Assembly: GCF_916700565.1 (NCBI RefSeq)
Contig: NZ_CAKAKO010000004.1
Coordinates: 186,001 to 250,000 of the forward strand
Reading direction: 5' to 3'
DNA from: Xenophilus sp. Marseille-Q4582
Lineage (GTDB): Bacteria > Pseudomonadota > Gammaproteobacteria > Burkholderiales > Burkholderiaceae_C
DNA length: 64,000 nucleotides
Positions 53,211 to 64,000 of this stretch are shown here, one piece after another. Position 1 is the stretch's first letter; each line of letters starts with the position of its first letter. The notes beneath the pieces were generated by a model. It saw nothing but the letters and a program-made list of their open reading frames with translations. It had not been told where the DNA came from and made no database searches. The position numbers were made by a program, and so were the translations under genes.

Positions 53211-53999
53211 ATGGATCTGGGGATCGCAGGCAAGACCGCGCTGGTGTGCGGCGCAAGCAAGGGCTTGGGTTACGGCAGCGCGCTGGCGCTGGCGCAGGAA
53301 GGCGTGAACGTGGTCATCGTCGCGCGCGGTGCCGAGGCGCTGCAGGAAGCGGCCGCGAGGCTGGAAGCTGCGCGCAGCGGCAACGCCTTCGTGAAGGCCG
53401 TGGCGGCCGACATCACCACCGAGGAAGGCCGCGCGGCCGTCTTCGCCGTGCACAAGGACTACGACATCGTCGTCACCAACGCCGGCGGCCCGCCACCCGG
53501 CGACTTCCGCGACTGGGACCGCGAAGCCTGGATCCGGGCCGTGGACGCCAACATGCTCACGCCCATCGCGCTCATCCAGGCCACGGTGGACGGCATGGCG
53601 GCGCGCGGCTTCGGTCGCATCGTCAACATCACCAGCAGCGCGGTGAAGGCCCCGATCGACATCCTGGGCCTGTCCAACGGCGCGCGCAGCGGCCTGACCG
53701 GCTTCGTGGCCGGCGTGGCCCGCAGCGGCCTCGCGGCGCAGGGCGTGACCATCAACAACCTGCTGCCCGGCGCCTTCGACACCGACCGCCTGCGCAACAC
53801 CGCCCTGGGCACCGCCAAGAAGACCGGCCAGAGCGTCGAAGCCATCCAGGAAGCGCGCAAGAAGAACATCCCCGCGCGCCGCTTCGGCACCGCCGAGGAG
53901 TTCGGCGCCATCTGCGCCTTCCTGTGCAGCGTGCACGCGGGCTACATGACGGGCCAGAACGTGCTGGCGGACGGCGGCGCCTACCCGGGCACCTACTGA
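53211..53999 (+). CDS. SDR-family oxidoreductase-like protein lacking the catalytic Tyr-Lys
   Basis: Short-chain dehydrogenase/reductase fold of 262 residues. The NAD(P) site is intact (TALVCGASKGLGYGSALALA; NAGG at 90-93), and Ser142/143 occupy the active-site Ser position. The catalytic YxxxK is absent: the aligned segment reads LGLSNGARSGLTGFV, with Ser155 and Arg159 in place of Tyr and Lys. The ribosome-binding site AAGGAG precedes the ATG. The protein is probably co-transcribed with the EamA gene. Activity is uncertain. Confidence 0.85.
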   Translation: MDLGIAGKTALVCGASKGLGYGSALALAQEGVNVVIVARGAEALQEAAARLEAARSGNAFVKAVAADITTEEGRAAVFAVHKDYDIVVTNAGGPPPGDFRDWDREAWIRAVDANMLTPIALIQATVDGMAARGFGRIVNITSSAVKAPIDILGLSNGARSGLTGFVAGVARSGLAAQGVTINNLLPGAFDTDRLRNTALGTAKKTGQSVEAIQEARKKNIPARRFGTAEEFGAICAFLCSVHAGYMTGQNVLADGGAYPGTY

Positions 54000-54022
54000 G
54001 TGCGGGCCGCGGCGCGGCCGGG

Positions 54023-54937
54023 TCAGCGCCGCGACGACACCACGATGCCGCCCACGATCAGCGCGAAGGCCACCGCGTGGTAGGGCTGCGGTGATTCGCC
54101 GAGGAAGAGCGCCGACAGCAGCGCCGCGAACAGCGGCGTGAGGTTGACGAAGAAGGCGGCGGTATTCGGTCCTGCGCGCTGCACGCCTTCGCCCCAGCAG
54201 CGGAAGGCCAGCAGGGCCGGGCCGAGCACGATGAAGACCATGGCTGCGGCCAGCGGCCAGCTCCAGACGAAGCGCGCAGGGGTCAGCAGCCATTCGCCGG
54301 CCGAAAAGAGCGCCGACCAGGCCGTGCCGAACACCAGCTGTGCCATCAGGAAGGCGGCCCAGTCGCGGCGTACCGAGGCGGGCTCGTGCGTGCGCGTGAG
54401 CAGCCAGCTGTAGAAGGCCCAGGCGATGGTGGCCAGCATCATGTAGAGGTCGCCGGGCAGCAGGTGCAGCTCGGCCAGCACCTGCCACCGGCCGCGGCTC
54501 AGCACCACGGCCACGCCCGCCATCGACAGCAGGGCGCCCGCGAGCGCCCGGCGCGTGATGCGCTGGCCGAAGAACAGCGCGCCCGTGGCCATCATCCACA
54601 GCGGCATGCTGGCGCCGACCAGCGTCACGTTCATGGGCGTGGAGGTCTGCAGCGCCAGGTATTGCAGCGCGTTGTAGCAGCCGATGCCCAGCAGGCCCAG
54701 CCAGGCATAGCGGCGCCAGTGCGGCCACAGCGGGCTGCCCTTGCGCAGCACGGCAAAAGCCAGCGGCGCCAGCAGCAGCAGCGCGAACAGCCAGCGCACG
54801 AAGTTCAGCGTCATCGGCGAGGCCACGTCGCGCAGCAGGCGCCCGACCACCGCATTGCCGGCCCAGAGGGCGGGGGGAACGGTGAGCAGGAGGGCGGTGC
54901 GCAAATCGAGGCCGGCGGGCCGCACGAGGGCTGTCAT
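54023..54937 (-). CDS. EamA/DMT-family transporter (second copy)
   Basis: Inner-membrane transporter of 304 residues with ten membrane segments. The first EamA repeat begins ALLLTVPPALWAGNAVVGRL and the second begins GDLYMMLATIAWAFYSWLLT. The motif PLFAALLSALFLGESPQPYH near the C-terminus is typical. The ATG at 54937 gives a normal length. It is convergent with the SDR gene and divergent from qor. Substrate unknown. Confidence 0.88.
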   Translation of the reverse strand: MTALVRPAGLDLRTALLLTVPPALWAGNAVVGRLLRDVASPMTLNFVRWLFALLLLAPLAFAVLRKGSPLWPHWRRYAWLGLLGIGCYNALQYLALQTSTPMNVTLVGASMPLWMMATGALFFGQRITRRALAGALLSMAGVAVVLSRGRWQVLAELHLLPGDLYMMLATIAWAFYSWLLTRTHEPASVRRDWAAFLMAQLVFGTAWSALFSAGEWLLTPARFVWSWPLAAAMVFIVLGPALLAFRCWGEGVQRAGPNTAAFFVNLTPLFAALLSALFLGESPQPYHAVAFALIVGGIVVSSRR

Positions 54938-55027
54938 GGCGGGCACTGTAGTGGCAAGCCCCCGCGGCTGCGCGCGCGGGGGCATTCATGGCAGGATGGC
55001 GCCCTTCCAACCGAGGACGCATTCGCC

Positions 55028-56020
55028 ATGAGCCACACCAGCCGCGCCATCCGCATCGACCGCCCCGGCGGCCCCGAGGAACTGAAGATCGTCGACATCG
55101 AGGTGGGTGAGCCGGGGCCGGGGCAGATCCGCATCCGCCACCATGCGGTGGGCCTGAACTTCATCGACACCTACCAGCGCAGCGGCCTTTACTCGCTGCC
55201 CATGCCGCTGCAGCTGGGCATGGAAGCGGCGGGCGTGGTCGAGGCCGTGGGCGAGGGCGTCACGCACCTGAAGGTGGGCGACCGCGCGGCCTACGCCAGC
55301 CAGCCGCCCGGTGCGTACTGCGAGTTGCGCGTGATGCCGGCCACCTGTGTGTGCAAGCTGCCCGACGCCATTTCCTTCGAGACCGGCGCGGCCATGATGC
55401 TCAAGGGCCTGACCACGCAGTACCTCCTGAAGAAGACGCTGCCGGCCGAGGGCCTGCAGCCGGGCGATTTCGTGCTCTTCCATGCGGCCGCGGGCGGCGT
55501 GGGCCTGATCGCTTGCCAGTGGGCCAAGGCGCTGGGGCTGCGGCTGATCGGCACGGCCGGCTCCGACGCCAAGTGCCAGCTGGCCCTGGAGCACGGTGCC
55601 GCGCATGCCATCAACTACAGCACGGAAGACTTCGCCGCGCGCGTGAAGGAGATCACCGGTGGTGCGGGCGTGAAGGTGGTGTACGACTCGGTGGGCAAGG
55701 ACACCTTCGAAGGCTCGCTCGCCTGCCTGCGCCCCTTCGGCCTGCTCGCCAGCTTCGGCAACGGCTCGGGGCCGGTGCCGCCGTTCAGCACGGCGGTGCT
55801 GGCCAAGGGCTCGTTCTACCTCACGCGCCCCACGCTGTTCACGCACATCGCCACGCGCGAAAGCACGCAGGCCATGGCCGACGACCTGTTCGCGGTGGTG
55901 AGCAGCGGCGCGGTGCGCATTCCGGTCGCGCAGCGCTACCCACTGGCCGACGTGCAGCAGGCGCACCGCGACCTGGAAGCGCGCAAGACCACCGGCTGCA
56001 CGGTGCTGACGCTGGATTGA
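55028..56020 (+). CDS. NADPH:quinone oxidoreductase (zinc-independent MDR family)
   Basis: Cytosolic medium-chain reductase of 330 residues that reduces quinones or enones with NADPH. The N-terminal GroES-like domain (IRIDRPGGPEELKIVDIEVG; NFIDTYQRSGLYSLPMPLQL) is followed by a Rossmann domain with VLFHAAAGGVGLIACQWAKA. No zinc ligands are present, as in QOR. The sequence SAFGNGSG-type loop (ASFGNGSGPVPPF) is typical of bacterial QorA. It stands alone, divergent from the EamA gene. Confidence 0.92.
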   Translation: MSHTSRAIRIDRPGGPEELKIVDIEVGEPGPGQIRIRHHAVGLNFIDTYQRSGLYSLPMPLQLGMEAAGVVEAVGEGVTHLKVGDRAAYASQPPGAYCELRVMPATCVCKLPDAISFETGAAMMLKGLTTQYLLKKTLPAEGLQPGDFVLFHAAAGGVGLIACQWAKALGLRLIGTAGSDAKCQLALEHGAAHAINYSTEDFAARVKEITGGAGVKVVYDSVGKDTFEGSLACLRPFGLLASFGNGSGPVPPFSTAVLAKGSFYLTRPTLFTHIATRESTQAMADDLFAVVSSGAVRIPVAQRYPLADVQQAHRDLEARKTTGCTVLTLD

Positions 56021-56135
56021 AGAGGCCCGCTGCCCCGCCGGTGCGCGCAGGAGGCTCTGGGCGCCCGTCGAGAACCGGCCCGGCTGGTTGCGTCGCGTGG
56101 CGAAAGAGAGCGCCGCGACGGGCCCAGGGCGCGCC

Positions 56136-56447
56136 TCAGCCTCCAGTCCTCGTGCGCACCTTGATGCGGATGCTCTGCGCGTCCCAGCCCTGCACGCGCA
56201 GCCGCGCCAGCAGCATGGGCACCATCTGGCGCAGCTTGGCGGCCACGGCGTTGCCCTCCACCAGCAGGCACCATTCGCCGTCCTCCGTGGGGCCGGCCGC
56301 CACGGCGGCGCGCAGGGCGGGCGGCAGCAGCGGCGTGATCGCCTGCAGGCGCGCCTGGCTGTCGCGGGCACGCGCCATCAGCCCGGCCAGCGTGGGAGAT
56401 TCCTCGCTGGCCTGCAGCAGGGTGAAGGCCTGGGATCGGCGGCTCAT
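56136..56447 (-). CDS. DUF721 / DciA-like protein
   Basis: Short DUF721 protein of 103 residues. DciA proteins of this family load the replicative helicase in bacteria without DnaC. The ATG at 56447 begins MSRRSQAFTLLQASEESPTL. The KH-like domain follows (WCLLVEGNAVAAKLRQMVPM; LRVQGWDAQSIRIKVRTR). It is divergent from secA, the arrangement often found for this family. Function is by family and position; the sequence is short. Confidence 0.75.
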   Translation of the reverse strand: MSRRSQAFTLLQASEESPTLAGLMARARDSQARLQAITPLLPPALRAAVAAGPTEDGEWCLLVEGNAVAAKLRQMVPMLLARLRVQGWDAQSIRIKVRTRTGG

Positions 56448-56648
56448 GGGGCGTCTGTGCGTGAAACTCTTGGTGACTAAAATGGCCCGTTTGCCGGCTT
56501 CGGCTGGCGGGCTGGCGCCCGAAAAGGACCGATGCTCTTGCATTCGGCGCCCGCAAGGCCCATCTCATCCACTTTATCTTAGGCTTTTGGACCGGCCGGC
56601 CGGCCGTCCCCGCGGGGACGCATGGCGGGTCCGTGTCGAACCCCATTC

Positions 56649-59414
<2,766 letters not shown>

Positions 59415-59483
59415 CCGGCTGCCGCCCCGGTCGAGCGCTTGCGGCGCGAACCCTTCTTCTCATTTTTTTCCTGCAGCTTCGCC

Positions 59484-60713
59484 ATGCCCGTCAACTTCAC
59501 CGCCTCTGATCCCTCCAGCCTGTGGCCCGTGGCCGGCCTGCGCATCGGCGTGGCCGAAGCCGGCGTGCGCAAGGCTCACCGCAAGGACCTGACCGTGGTG
59601 CTGCTGGACGAAGGGGCCGCCGTGGCCGGTGTGTTCACGCAGAACCGCTTCTGCGCGGCGCCGGTGCAGATCTGCCGCCGGCATCTCGCGGCCGGCCATG
59701 GCATCCGTGCGATCGTCGTGAACACCGGCAATGCCAACGCGGGCACCGGCGACGATGGCCTCGCGCGCGCCCAGGCCACCTGCGTGGCGCTGGCGCAGCA
59801 CCTGAACGTCGCGCCCGAACAGATCCTGCCCTTCTCCACCGGCGTCATCATGGAGCCGCTGCCCAGCGATCGCATCATCGCGGGCCTGCCGGCGGCACTG
59901 GCCGACGCCAGGCCCGACAACTGGGCGCGCGCGGCCGAAGGCATCATGACCACGGACACCGTGCCCAAGGCCTTCAGCACGCAGGTGACCCTGTCGGGCG
60001 TGAAGGTGGCGATCACCGGCATCAGCAAGGGGGCCGGCATGATCCGCCCGAACATGGCGACCATGCTGGGCTACCTGGCGACCGACGCGAAGATCGCGCC
60101 GGCCCTCATGCAGCAGCTGGCCAAGGACCTGGCCGACGCGTCCTTCAACCGCGTGACCATCGACGGCGACACCTCGACCAACGACTCCTTCGTCGTGATC
60201 GCGACCCAGAAGGCCGCGCACCCGGTCGTCGAATCCTGGGACACGCCCGACGGCCGCGCGCTGAAGGCCGGCCTGCTCGAGGTGGCGCAGAAGCTGGCCC
60301 AGGCCATCGTGCGCGACGGCGAGGGCGCGACCAAGTTCATCACCATCCGCGTCGAAGGCGGCCAGACGGCCGAGGAATGCCGGCTCGCGGCCTATGCGAT
60401 CGCCCATTCGCCGCTGGTCAAGACGGCCTTCTTCGCCAGCGACCCGAACCTGGGCCGCATCCTGGCGGCGGTGGGCTACGCCGGCATCACCGACCTGGAC
60501 CAGACGAAGATCGAACTGCACCTGGACGACGTGCATGTGGTCACGCGCGGCGGCCGCCGGCCCGAGTACCGCGAGGAGGACGGCCAGCGCGTCATGAAGC
60601 AGAGCGAGATCACCATCCGCGTGGGCCTGGGCCGCGGCGAGGCCGCGGACACGGTCTGGACCTGCGACCTCTCGCACGACTACGTGAGCATCAACGCCGA
60701 CTACCGGTCCTGA
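59484..60713 (+). CDS. argJ: glutamate N-acetyltransferase/amino-acid acetyltransferase (ArgJ)
   Basis: Moves an acetyl group from N-acetylornithine to glutamate in the cyclic arginine pathway. The 409-residue precursor cuts itself before Thr193 in the motif [16 protein letters not shown], giving two chains. Further typical motifs are [15 protein letters not shown] and [11 protein letters not shown], and the C-terminal INADYRS. The location after secA is common in betaproteobacteria. Confidence 0.97.
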   Translation: MPVNFTASDPSSLWPVAGLRIGVAEAGVRKAHRKDLTVVLLDEGAAVAGVFTQNRFCAAPVQICRRHLAAGHGIRAIVVNTGNANAGTGDDGLARAQATCVALAQHLNVAPEQILPFSTGVIMEPLPSDRIIAGLPAALADARPDNWARAAEGIMTTDTVPKAFSTQVTLSGVKVAITGISKGAGMIRPNMATMLGYLATDAKIAPALMQQLAKDLADASFNRVTIDGDTSTNDSFVVIATQKAAHPVVESWDTPDGRALKAGLLEVAQKLAQAIVRDGEGATKFITIRVEGGQTAEECRLAAYAIAHSPLVKTAFFASDPNLGRILAAVGYAGITDLDQTKIELHLDDVHVVTRGGRRPEYREEDGQRVMKQSEITIRVGLGRGEAADTVWTCDLSHDYVSINADYRS

Positions 60714-60799
60714 TTTCCCCCGGACCGCGCGGCGCGGGGCCGGCGCGGCAGTCGGGACGCCGGCAGTCCGGCCGGCACGTGCAGCAAAGAAGCATTGCC

Positions 60800-61678
60800 A
60801 TGAACGACAAGTTCGAACGACTCATCGAGCGCGCCGAAGCGCTGATCCAACGCATCGAATCCGTGCTGCCGCAGCCGCTCACGGCGCCGGCCGACTGGAA
60901 TGCCTCCATCGCCTGGCGCTACCGCCGGCGCAGTTCGGGCCACGGCACGCTGGAGCCGGTGCGCCACGTGGCGCAGATGTCGCTGGACGCGCTCAAGGAA
61001 ATCGAGGTCCAGAAGGAGAAGATCGAACGCAACACGCGCCAGTTCGTGGAAGGCAAGCCGGCCAACAACGTGCTGCTCACGGGCGCGCGCGGCACGGGCA
61101 AGTCCTCGCTGGTGCGCGCCTGCCTGCACGCCTTCGCCGACCAGGGCCTGCGCCTGATCGAGGTCGACAAGGCCGACCTCACGGACTTGCCGGACATCGT
61201 GGAAGTGGTGTCGGGCCGGCCCGAGAAGTTCATCGTCTTCAGCGACGACCTGAGCTTCGATGAAGGCGAGCCAGGCTACAAGGCGCTCAAGTCCATCCTC
61301 GACGGTTCGGTGGCCGCGTCCACGCCCAACGTGCTGATCTACGCGACCAGCAACCGGCGCCACCTGCTGCCCGAGTACATGAAGGAAAACCTCACGTACA
61401 CGCACACCGAGGATGGCGAAGTGCACCCCGGCGAGGTGATCGAGGAGAAGATCTCGCTGTCCGAGCGCTTCGGCCTGTGGGTGAGCTTCTACCCCTTCAG
61501 CCAGGCCGAGTACCTGACCATCGTGGGCCAGTGGCTGTCGTCCTTCGGCCTGGATGCGAAGGCCATCGAGGCGGCGCGGCCCGAGGCGCTGGTGTGGGCC
61601 CTGGAGCGCGGCTCGCGCAGCGGCCGGGTGGCCTACCAGTTCGCGCGCGACTACGCGGGCCGGGGCCAGGCGGCATGA
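60800..61678 (+). CDS. DUF815 AAA-type ATPase
   Basis: Cytoplasmic P-loop ATPase of 292 residues and unknown role. An N-terminal helical region (to about residue 80) precedes Walker A GARGTGKS at 95-102. Walker B is FIVFSDDLSFDE, and the sensor region is VLIYATSNRRHLLPEYM. The stop overlaps the start of the Nudix gene, so the two are co-translated. This pair beside argJ is typical of the group. Confidence 0.9.
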   Translation: MNDKFERLIERAEALIQRIESVLPQPLTAPADWNASIAWRYRRRSSGHGTLEPVRHVAQMSLDALKEIEVQKEKIERNTRQFVEGKPANNVLLTGARGTGKSSLVRACLHAFADQGLRLIEVDKADLTDLPDIVEVVSGRPEKFIVFSDDLSFDEGEPGYKALKSILDGSVAASTPNVLIYATSNRRHLLPEYMKENLTYTHTEDGEVHPGEVIEEKISLSERFGLWVSFYPFSQAEYLTIVGQWLSSFGLDAKAIEAARPEALVWALERGSRSGRVAYQFARDYAGRGQAA

Positions 61679-62166
61679 GCGCCGCGCGGCCGGCCGAAGG
61701 CAGTGCTGCAGGCACGCCCGCGCAGCCTGCAGCGGCCCGCAAGCACACGGAGGTGGCCGTCGGCATCCTGATCGATGCGCAGGGCCGGCTGCTGCTGAGC
61801 ACGCGGCCCGAAGGCAAGCCCTATGCGGGGTTCTGGGAGTTCCCCGGCGGCAAGATCGAGGCCGGTGAATCGGTCGAGGAGGCCTTGCGCCGCGAACTGC
61901 AGGAAGAGCTGGGCATCACCATCGACGCTGCGCAGGTCTGGCGCGTGACCGAGCACGACTACCCGCATGCGCTGGTGCGCCTGCACTGGTGCAAGGTCTT
62001 CGCCTGGCAGGGCGACTTCGAGATGCGCGAGGGCCAGGCCATGCGCTGGCAGCAATTGCCGCTGGACGTGGCGCCGGTGCTGCCGGGCGCGCTGCCGGTG
62101 CTCGAATGGATGGCCGAAGAGCGAGGCCTGGGCGCCGAGGCGGCGGCTGCGCGCACGAGTTTCTGA
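61675..62166 (+). CDS. Nudix hydrolase (MutT-like)
   Basis: Hydrolase of 163 residues, probably clearing oxidised nucleotides such as 8-oxo-dGTP. The Nudix box is perfect: Gly59, Glu65, then REL-Q-EELGI at 73-81. The sequence EVAVGILIDAQGRLLLSTRP before it and FWEFPGGKIEAGE match MutT. The N-terminal 22 residues are low-complexity. It overlaps the DUF815 gene by four bases and is convergent with yacG. Confidence 0.93.
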   Translation: MSAARPAEGSAAGTPAQPAAARKHTEVAVGILIDAQGRLLLSTRPEGKPYAGFWEFPGGKIEAGESVEEALRRELQEELGITIDAAQVWRVTEHDYPHALVRLHWCKVFAWQGDFEMREGQAMRWQQLPLDVAPVLPGALPVLEWMAEERGLGAEAAAARTSF

Positions 62167-62218
62167 GCATCGTGGTGCGTCGGCCGCGGCGGCACGACGC
62201 CGAGGCGTGGACGAAGCG

Positions 62219-62446
62219 CTACTGCAGCGGGCGCTGCAGCTTGGGGTCGCCGAACAGTTCGTCCTCGGGCGGCGCTTCGGCCGGCACGCGGAACTCCTCG
62301 CTGGCCCAGGCGCCCAGGTCCATGCCCTTGCAGCGCGCGCTGCAGAAGGGGCGGTAGGGATTGCGCGGCGCGTAGAGGCTGGGCTGGCCGCAGTTCGGGC
62401 AGGGCACGGTGCGCTCGGCCTGCGACGAAGATGGCGTCTTCTTCAT
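62219..62446 (-). CDS. yacG: DNA gyrase inhibitor / zinc-binding protein YacG
   Basis: Small zinc protein of 75 residues that in E. coli binds and inhibits gyrase. The four zinc ligands are Cys16, Cys19, Cys35 and Cys39 in VPCPNCGQP and [14 protein letters not shown]. The C-terminal acidic tail ([10 protein letters not shown]) is typical. The start codon overlaps the zapD stop (ATGA), so it is translated with zapD. Confidence 0.95.
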   Translation of the reverse strand: MKKTPSSSQAERTVPCPNCGQPSLYAPRNPYRPFCSARCKGMDLGAWASEEFRVPAEAPPEDELFGDPKLQRPLQ

Positions 62447-63198
62447 GCGCACAAGGTGAGTTCGAAGGCCGCGTCTTCAAGGCTGGGCTGCAGGCGGCCC
62501 TCGGCGTCTTCGCGCATGAGGCGCACCGACACCATCAATCGGTTGCCGCTGATCTCGGGCACCAGGCCGCTGTTCGGGTCGATGCGCAGGCGCAGCAGCT
62601 GGAAGCTGCGGCCTTGGGGCAGCGTCTGCTGGAACTGGCCGTTGGGCGCCACCACGCGGTAGGGCACGTCCGTGTCGCGCAGCAGCTGCAACAGCAGCAG
62701 CACCCCCTCGGCCAGCGGCGCGAGCGTGCCCACCCAGCGTTCGAGGTCCTGCCGGCGGCGCTTCACGGGGTGGTGCTGCCAAGCATAGTAGGCCGGCAGA
62801 TCGAAGCCGCAGGTGCCGGCCGGGATGCCCGCCCGGCTGCGGATCGCCATGAGCCATTCGTTGTCGGTCAGCGACTGACCGGCCTTGCCGGGCATGGCGT
62901 TGAGGGCGGCGAAGTTGCTGTCGAGCCGCGCGATGATGCGCTCCAGCGCGGCTTCCTGGATGGCCGGGTTGCCGCGGTAGCCCGCCAGCGTGGCCTTGTG
63001 CTTGTCGAGGTCGCGCAGCACGTCGGACTTCAGGTCCGCCCGGGCGGCCACGTCCATCACTTCGAAGAGCGTCACCAGCGCGTAGTGGTGCGACAGCGGC
63101 GATTCGCCGGTCATCAGTTCGCCGAGGCGCTGGAACAGGTGCTCCAGCCGCAGGTAGGTGCGGATGCGCTCGTTGAAGGGATATTCGTAGAGGATCAC
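62443..63198 (-). CDS. zapD: cell division protein ZapD
   Basis: Cytoplasmic protein that bundles FtsZ filaments at the division ring. The 251-residue protein begins [20 protein letters not shown], the family hallmark, and contains [20 protein letters not shown]. Length is normal. It precedes yacG with overlapping codons. In related bacteria coaE usually sits upstream; here an unrelated gene does. Confidence 0.95.
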   Translation of the reverse strand: MILYEYPFNERIRTYLRLEHLFQRLGELMTGESPLSHHYALVTLFEVMDVAARADLKSDVLRDLDKHKATLAGYRGNPAIQEAALERIIARLDSNFAALNAMPGKAGQSLTDNEWLMAIRSRAGIPAGTCGFDLPAYYAWQHHPVKRRRQDLERWVGTLAPLAEGVLLLLQLLRDTDVPYRVVAPNGQFQQTLPQGRSFQLLRLRIDPNSGLVPEISGNRLMVSVRLMREDAEGRLQPSLEDAAFELTLCA

Positions 63199-63251
63199 GT
63201 CACGCGAAGGCAGGGGGGCGGGCAGGACAAAGGCTGCGTTTCATCATAGCG

Positions 63252-64000
63252 TCAAGTGCCGGAGGCCGATGTAGTCGGCAGCCGCTTGCGAACCTCTTGC
63301 AACATCACGGCGCCCATCGCCAGCTGGCCGTGCATGGACATGTGCGTGTCGTTGGGGAAGTAGAAGTCCCTCACCTCGCGCCGCGCCCGTTGCGCGAAGT
63401 CGAACAGGTTCGGGCCCAGCTCCGGATGGGCGCGCAGGCCCTGCACGAAGCCTTCCGAATGCTGCGGGTCCAGGTAGACGGTGGTCTTGTTGGGGATGAC
63501 CATCCAGAGCAGTTGCAGATCGGGCTGTCCCTGCGTGAGCCGCTGCATGCGTTCGAAGGTCTGCACCGTGAGCGGGCCCTTGTCGATGTCTTCCTTGAAG
63601 AAGGGGACCTTGTTGCAGAAGGCGTGCGAGAACTGCTGGCAGCCGTCGGGCACCACGCGCACGAGCGTCTCGTCGCCGTGCTGCGTGTCGCCCGGCTCGC
63701 GCAGCGTGCGCCGCGTGTTGGACCAGGTGATGGGGCCGGTGGTGAGCTTGGCGCTCCAGTTGAGCGTGCCCGCGGGCTTTTGCGTGAGCGGGCCCAGGAA
63801 CGGGTCGGGCTTGATGGTGAGCTTGCGGCCCTGCGCGATGGCGGGGCAGGCTTCGCTGCGCTGCAGGCGCTCGTCGAAGGCGCGTTCGATGCTTTCGACG
63901 ATGACCAGCTTGCCCTTGTAGCCCTGGCTGCGCAGCCAGCTGCCGAAGTCGCCGCACAGGTAGCCGATCTCGCCCCAATAGGTGGTCGCGACCTTGTAGC
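63252..64000 (-). CDS. SGNH/AlgX-AlgJ-like protein, partial (N-terminus outside window)
   Basis: C-terminal part (about 249 residues) of a protein open to the window edge. Visible features are ATTYWGEIGYLCGDFGSWLR, LVIVESIERAFDERLQRSEA and, near the end, RDFYFPNDTHMSMHGQLAMG. The D-T-H spacing in the last motif matches the catalytic Asp/His pair of SGNH acyltransferases and AlgX/AlgJ-like proteins, which move acetyl groups onto exopolysaccharide. The rest of the active site and any signal peptide are outside. The call is tentative. Confidence 0.5.
   Translation of the reverse strand, partial: YKVATTYWGEIGYLCGDFGSWLRSQGYKGKLVIVESIERAFDERLQRSEACPAIAQGRKLTIKPDPFLGPLTQKPAGTLNWSAKLTTGPITWSNTRRTLREPGDTQHGDETLVRVVPDGCQQFSHAFCNKVPFFKEDIDKGPLTVQTFERMQRLTQGQPDLQLLWMVIPNKTTVYLDPQHSEGFVQGLRAHPELGPNLFDFAQRARREVRDFYFPNDTHMSMHGQLAMGAVMLQEVRKRLPTTSASGT

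Overview
The window is about 64 kb of GC-rich DNA with almost back-to-back genes. Gene content and order point to a betaproteobacterium of the Burkholderiales, most likely the Comamonadaceae (Acidovorax/Variovorax-like). The pointers are a Bug-type receptor, a TRAP transporter, a Gram-negative porin, Coq7, and the blocks secA-argJ-DUF815-Nudix and yacG-zapD. The genus is inference from gene content only. No tRNA, rRNA, CRISPR array or prophage was seen.

Layout. (1) 1-1.1 kb: the end of an IS5-family insertion sequence. (2) 1.2-10 kb: a 5'-nucleotidase, then type II secretion genes gspF, E, D, N, M and L, all on the minus strand. (3) 10-20 kb: a module absent from normal gsp operons. It holds an IclR regulator, a TRAP transporter (dctP, Q, M) with an aroQ-like dehydroquinase between dctP and dctQ, an ELWxxDGT-repeat exported protein, a PQQ-dehydrogenase-like lipoprotein with a cupredoxin-like tail, and a ThuA-domain lipoprotein. 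(4) 20-24 kb: the rest of the T2SS, gspK, J, I, H and G, with gspC divergent. (5) 24-28 kb: ilvA with a candidate small RNA or attenuator upstream, an OsmC-family protein, coq7 and a strongly expressed porin. (6) 28-37.5 kb: a Dpp/Opp-type peptide ABC system with two binding proteins, two ATPases and a permease fused in frame to an M20 amidohydrolase. (7) 37.5-48 kb: zwf, a ferric-type ABC transporter, a HAD phosphatase, a lipocalin, tal, pgi and a DUF805 protein. (8) 48-56 kb: LysR, Bug receptor, gamma-glutamyltransferase, a MITE-like element, two EamA transporters, an SDR and a quinone oxidoreductase. (9) 56-64 kb: dciA (DUF721), secA, argJ, a DUF815 ATPase, a Nudix hydrolase, yacG, zapD and a partial SGNH/AlgX-like protein.

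How parts fit together. The 10-kb module lies exactly between gspK and gspL. Its two outer intergenic regions carry the same TGGAA-N5-TTCCA palindrome, which resembles IclR operators. The module is therefore probably one regulon for uptake and periplasmic oxidation of a quinate- or shikimate-like compound. zwf, tal and pgi form a loose pentose-phosphate/gluconeogenic group. The peptide ABC operon probably imports N-acylated or peptide-like substrates that the fused hydrolase cleaves as they enter the cytoplasm.

Limits. All calls come from reading the sequence and translations. No database search was run. Start codons were chosen by ribosome-binding sites, overlaps and signal peptides.
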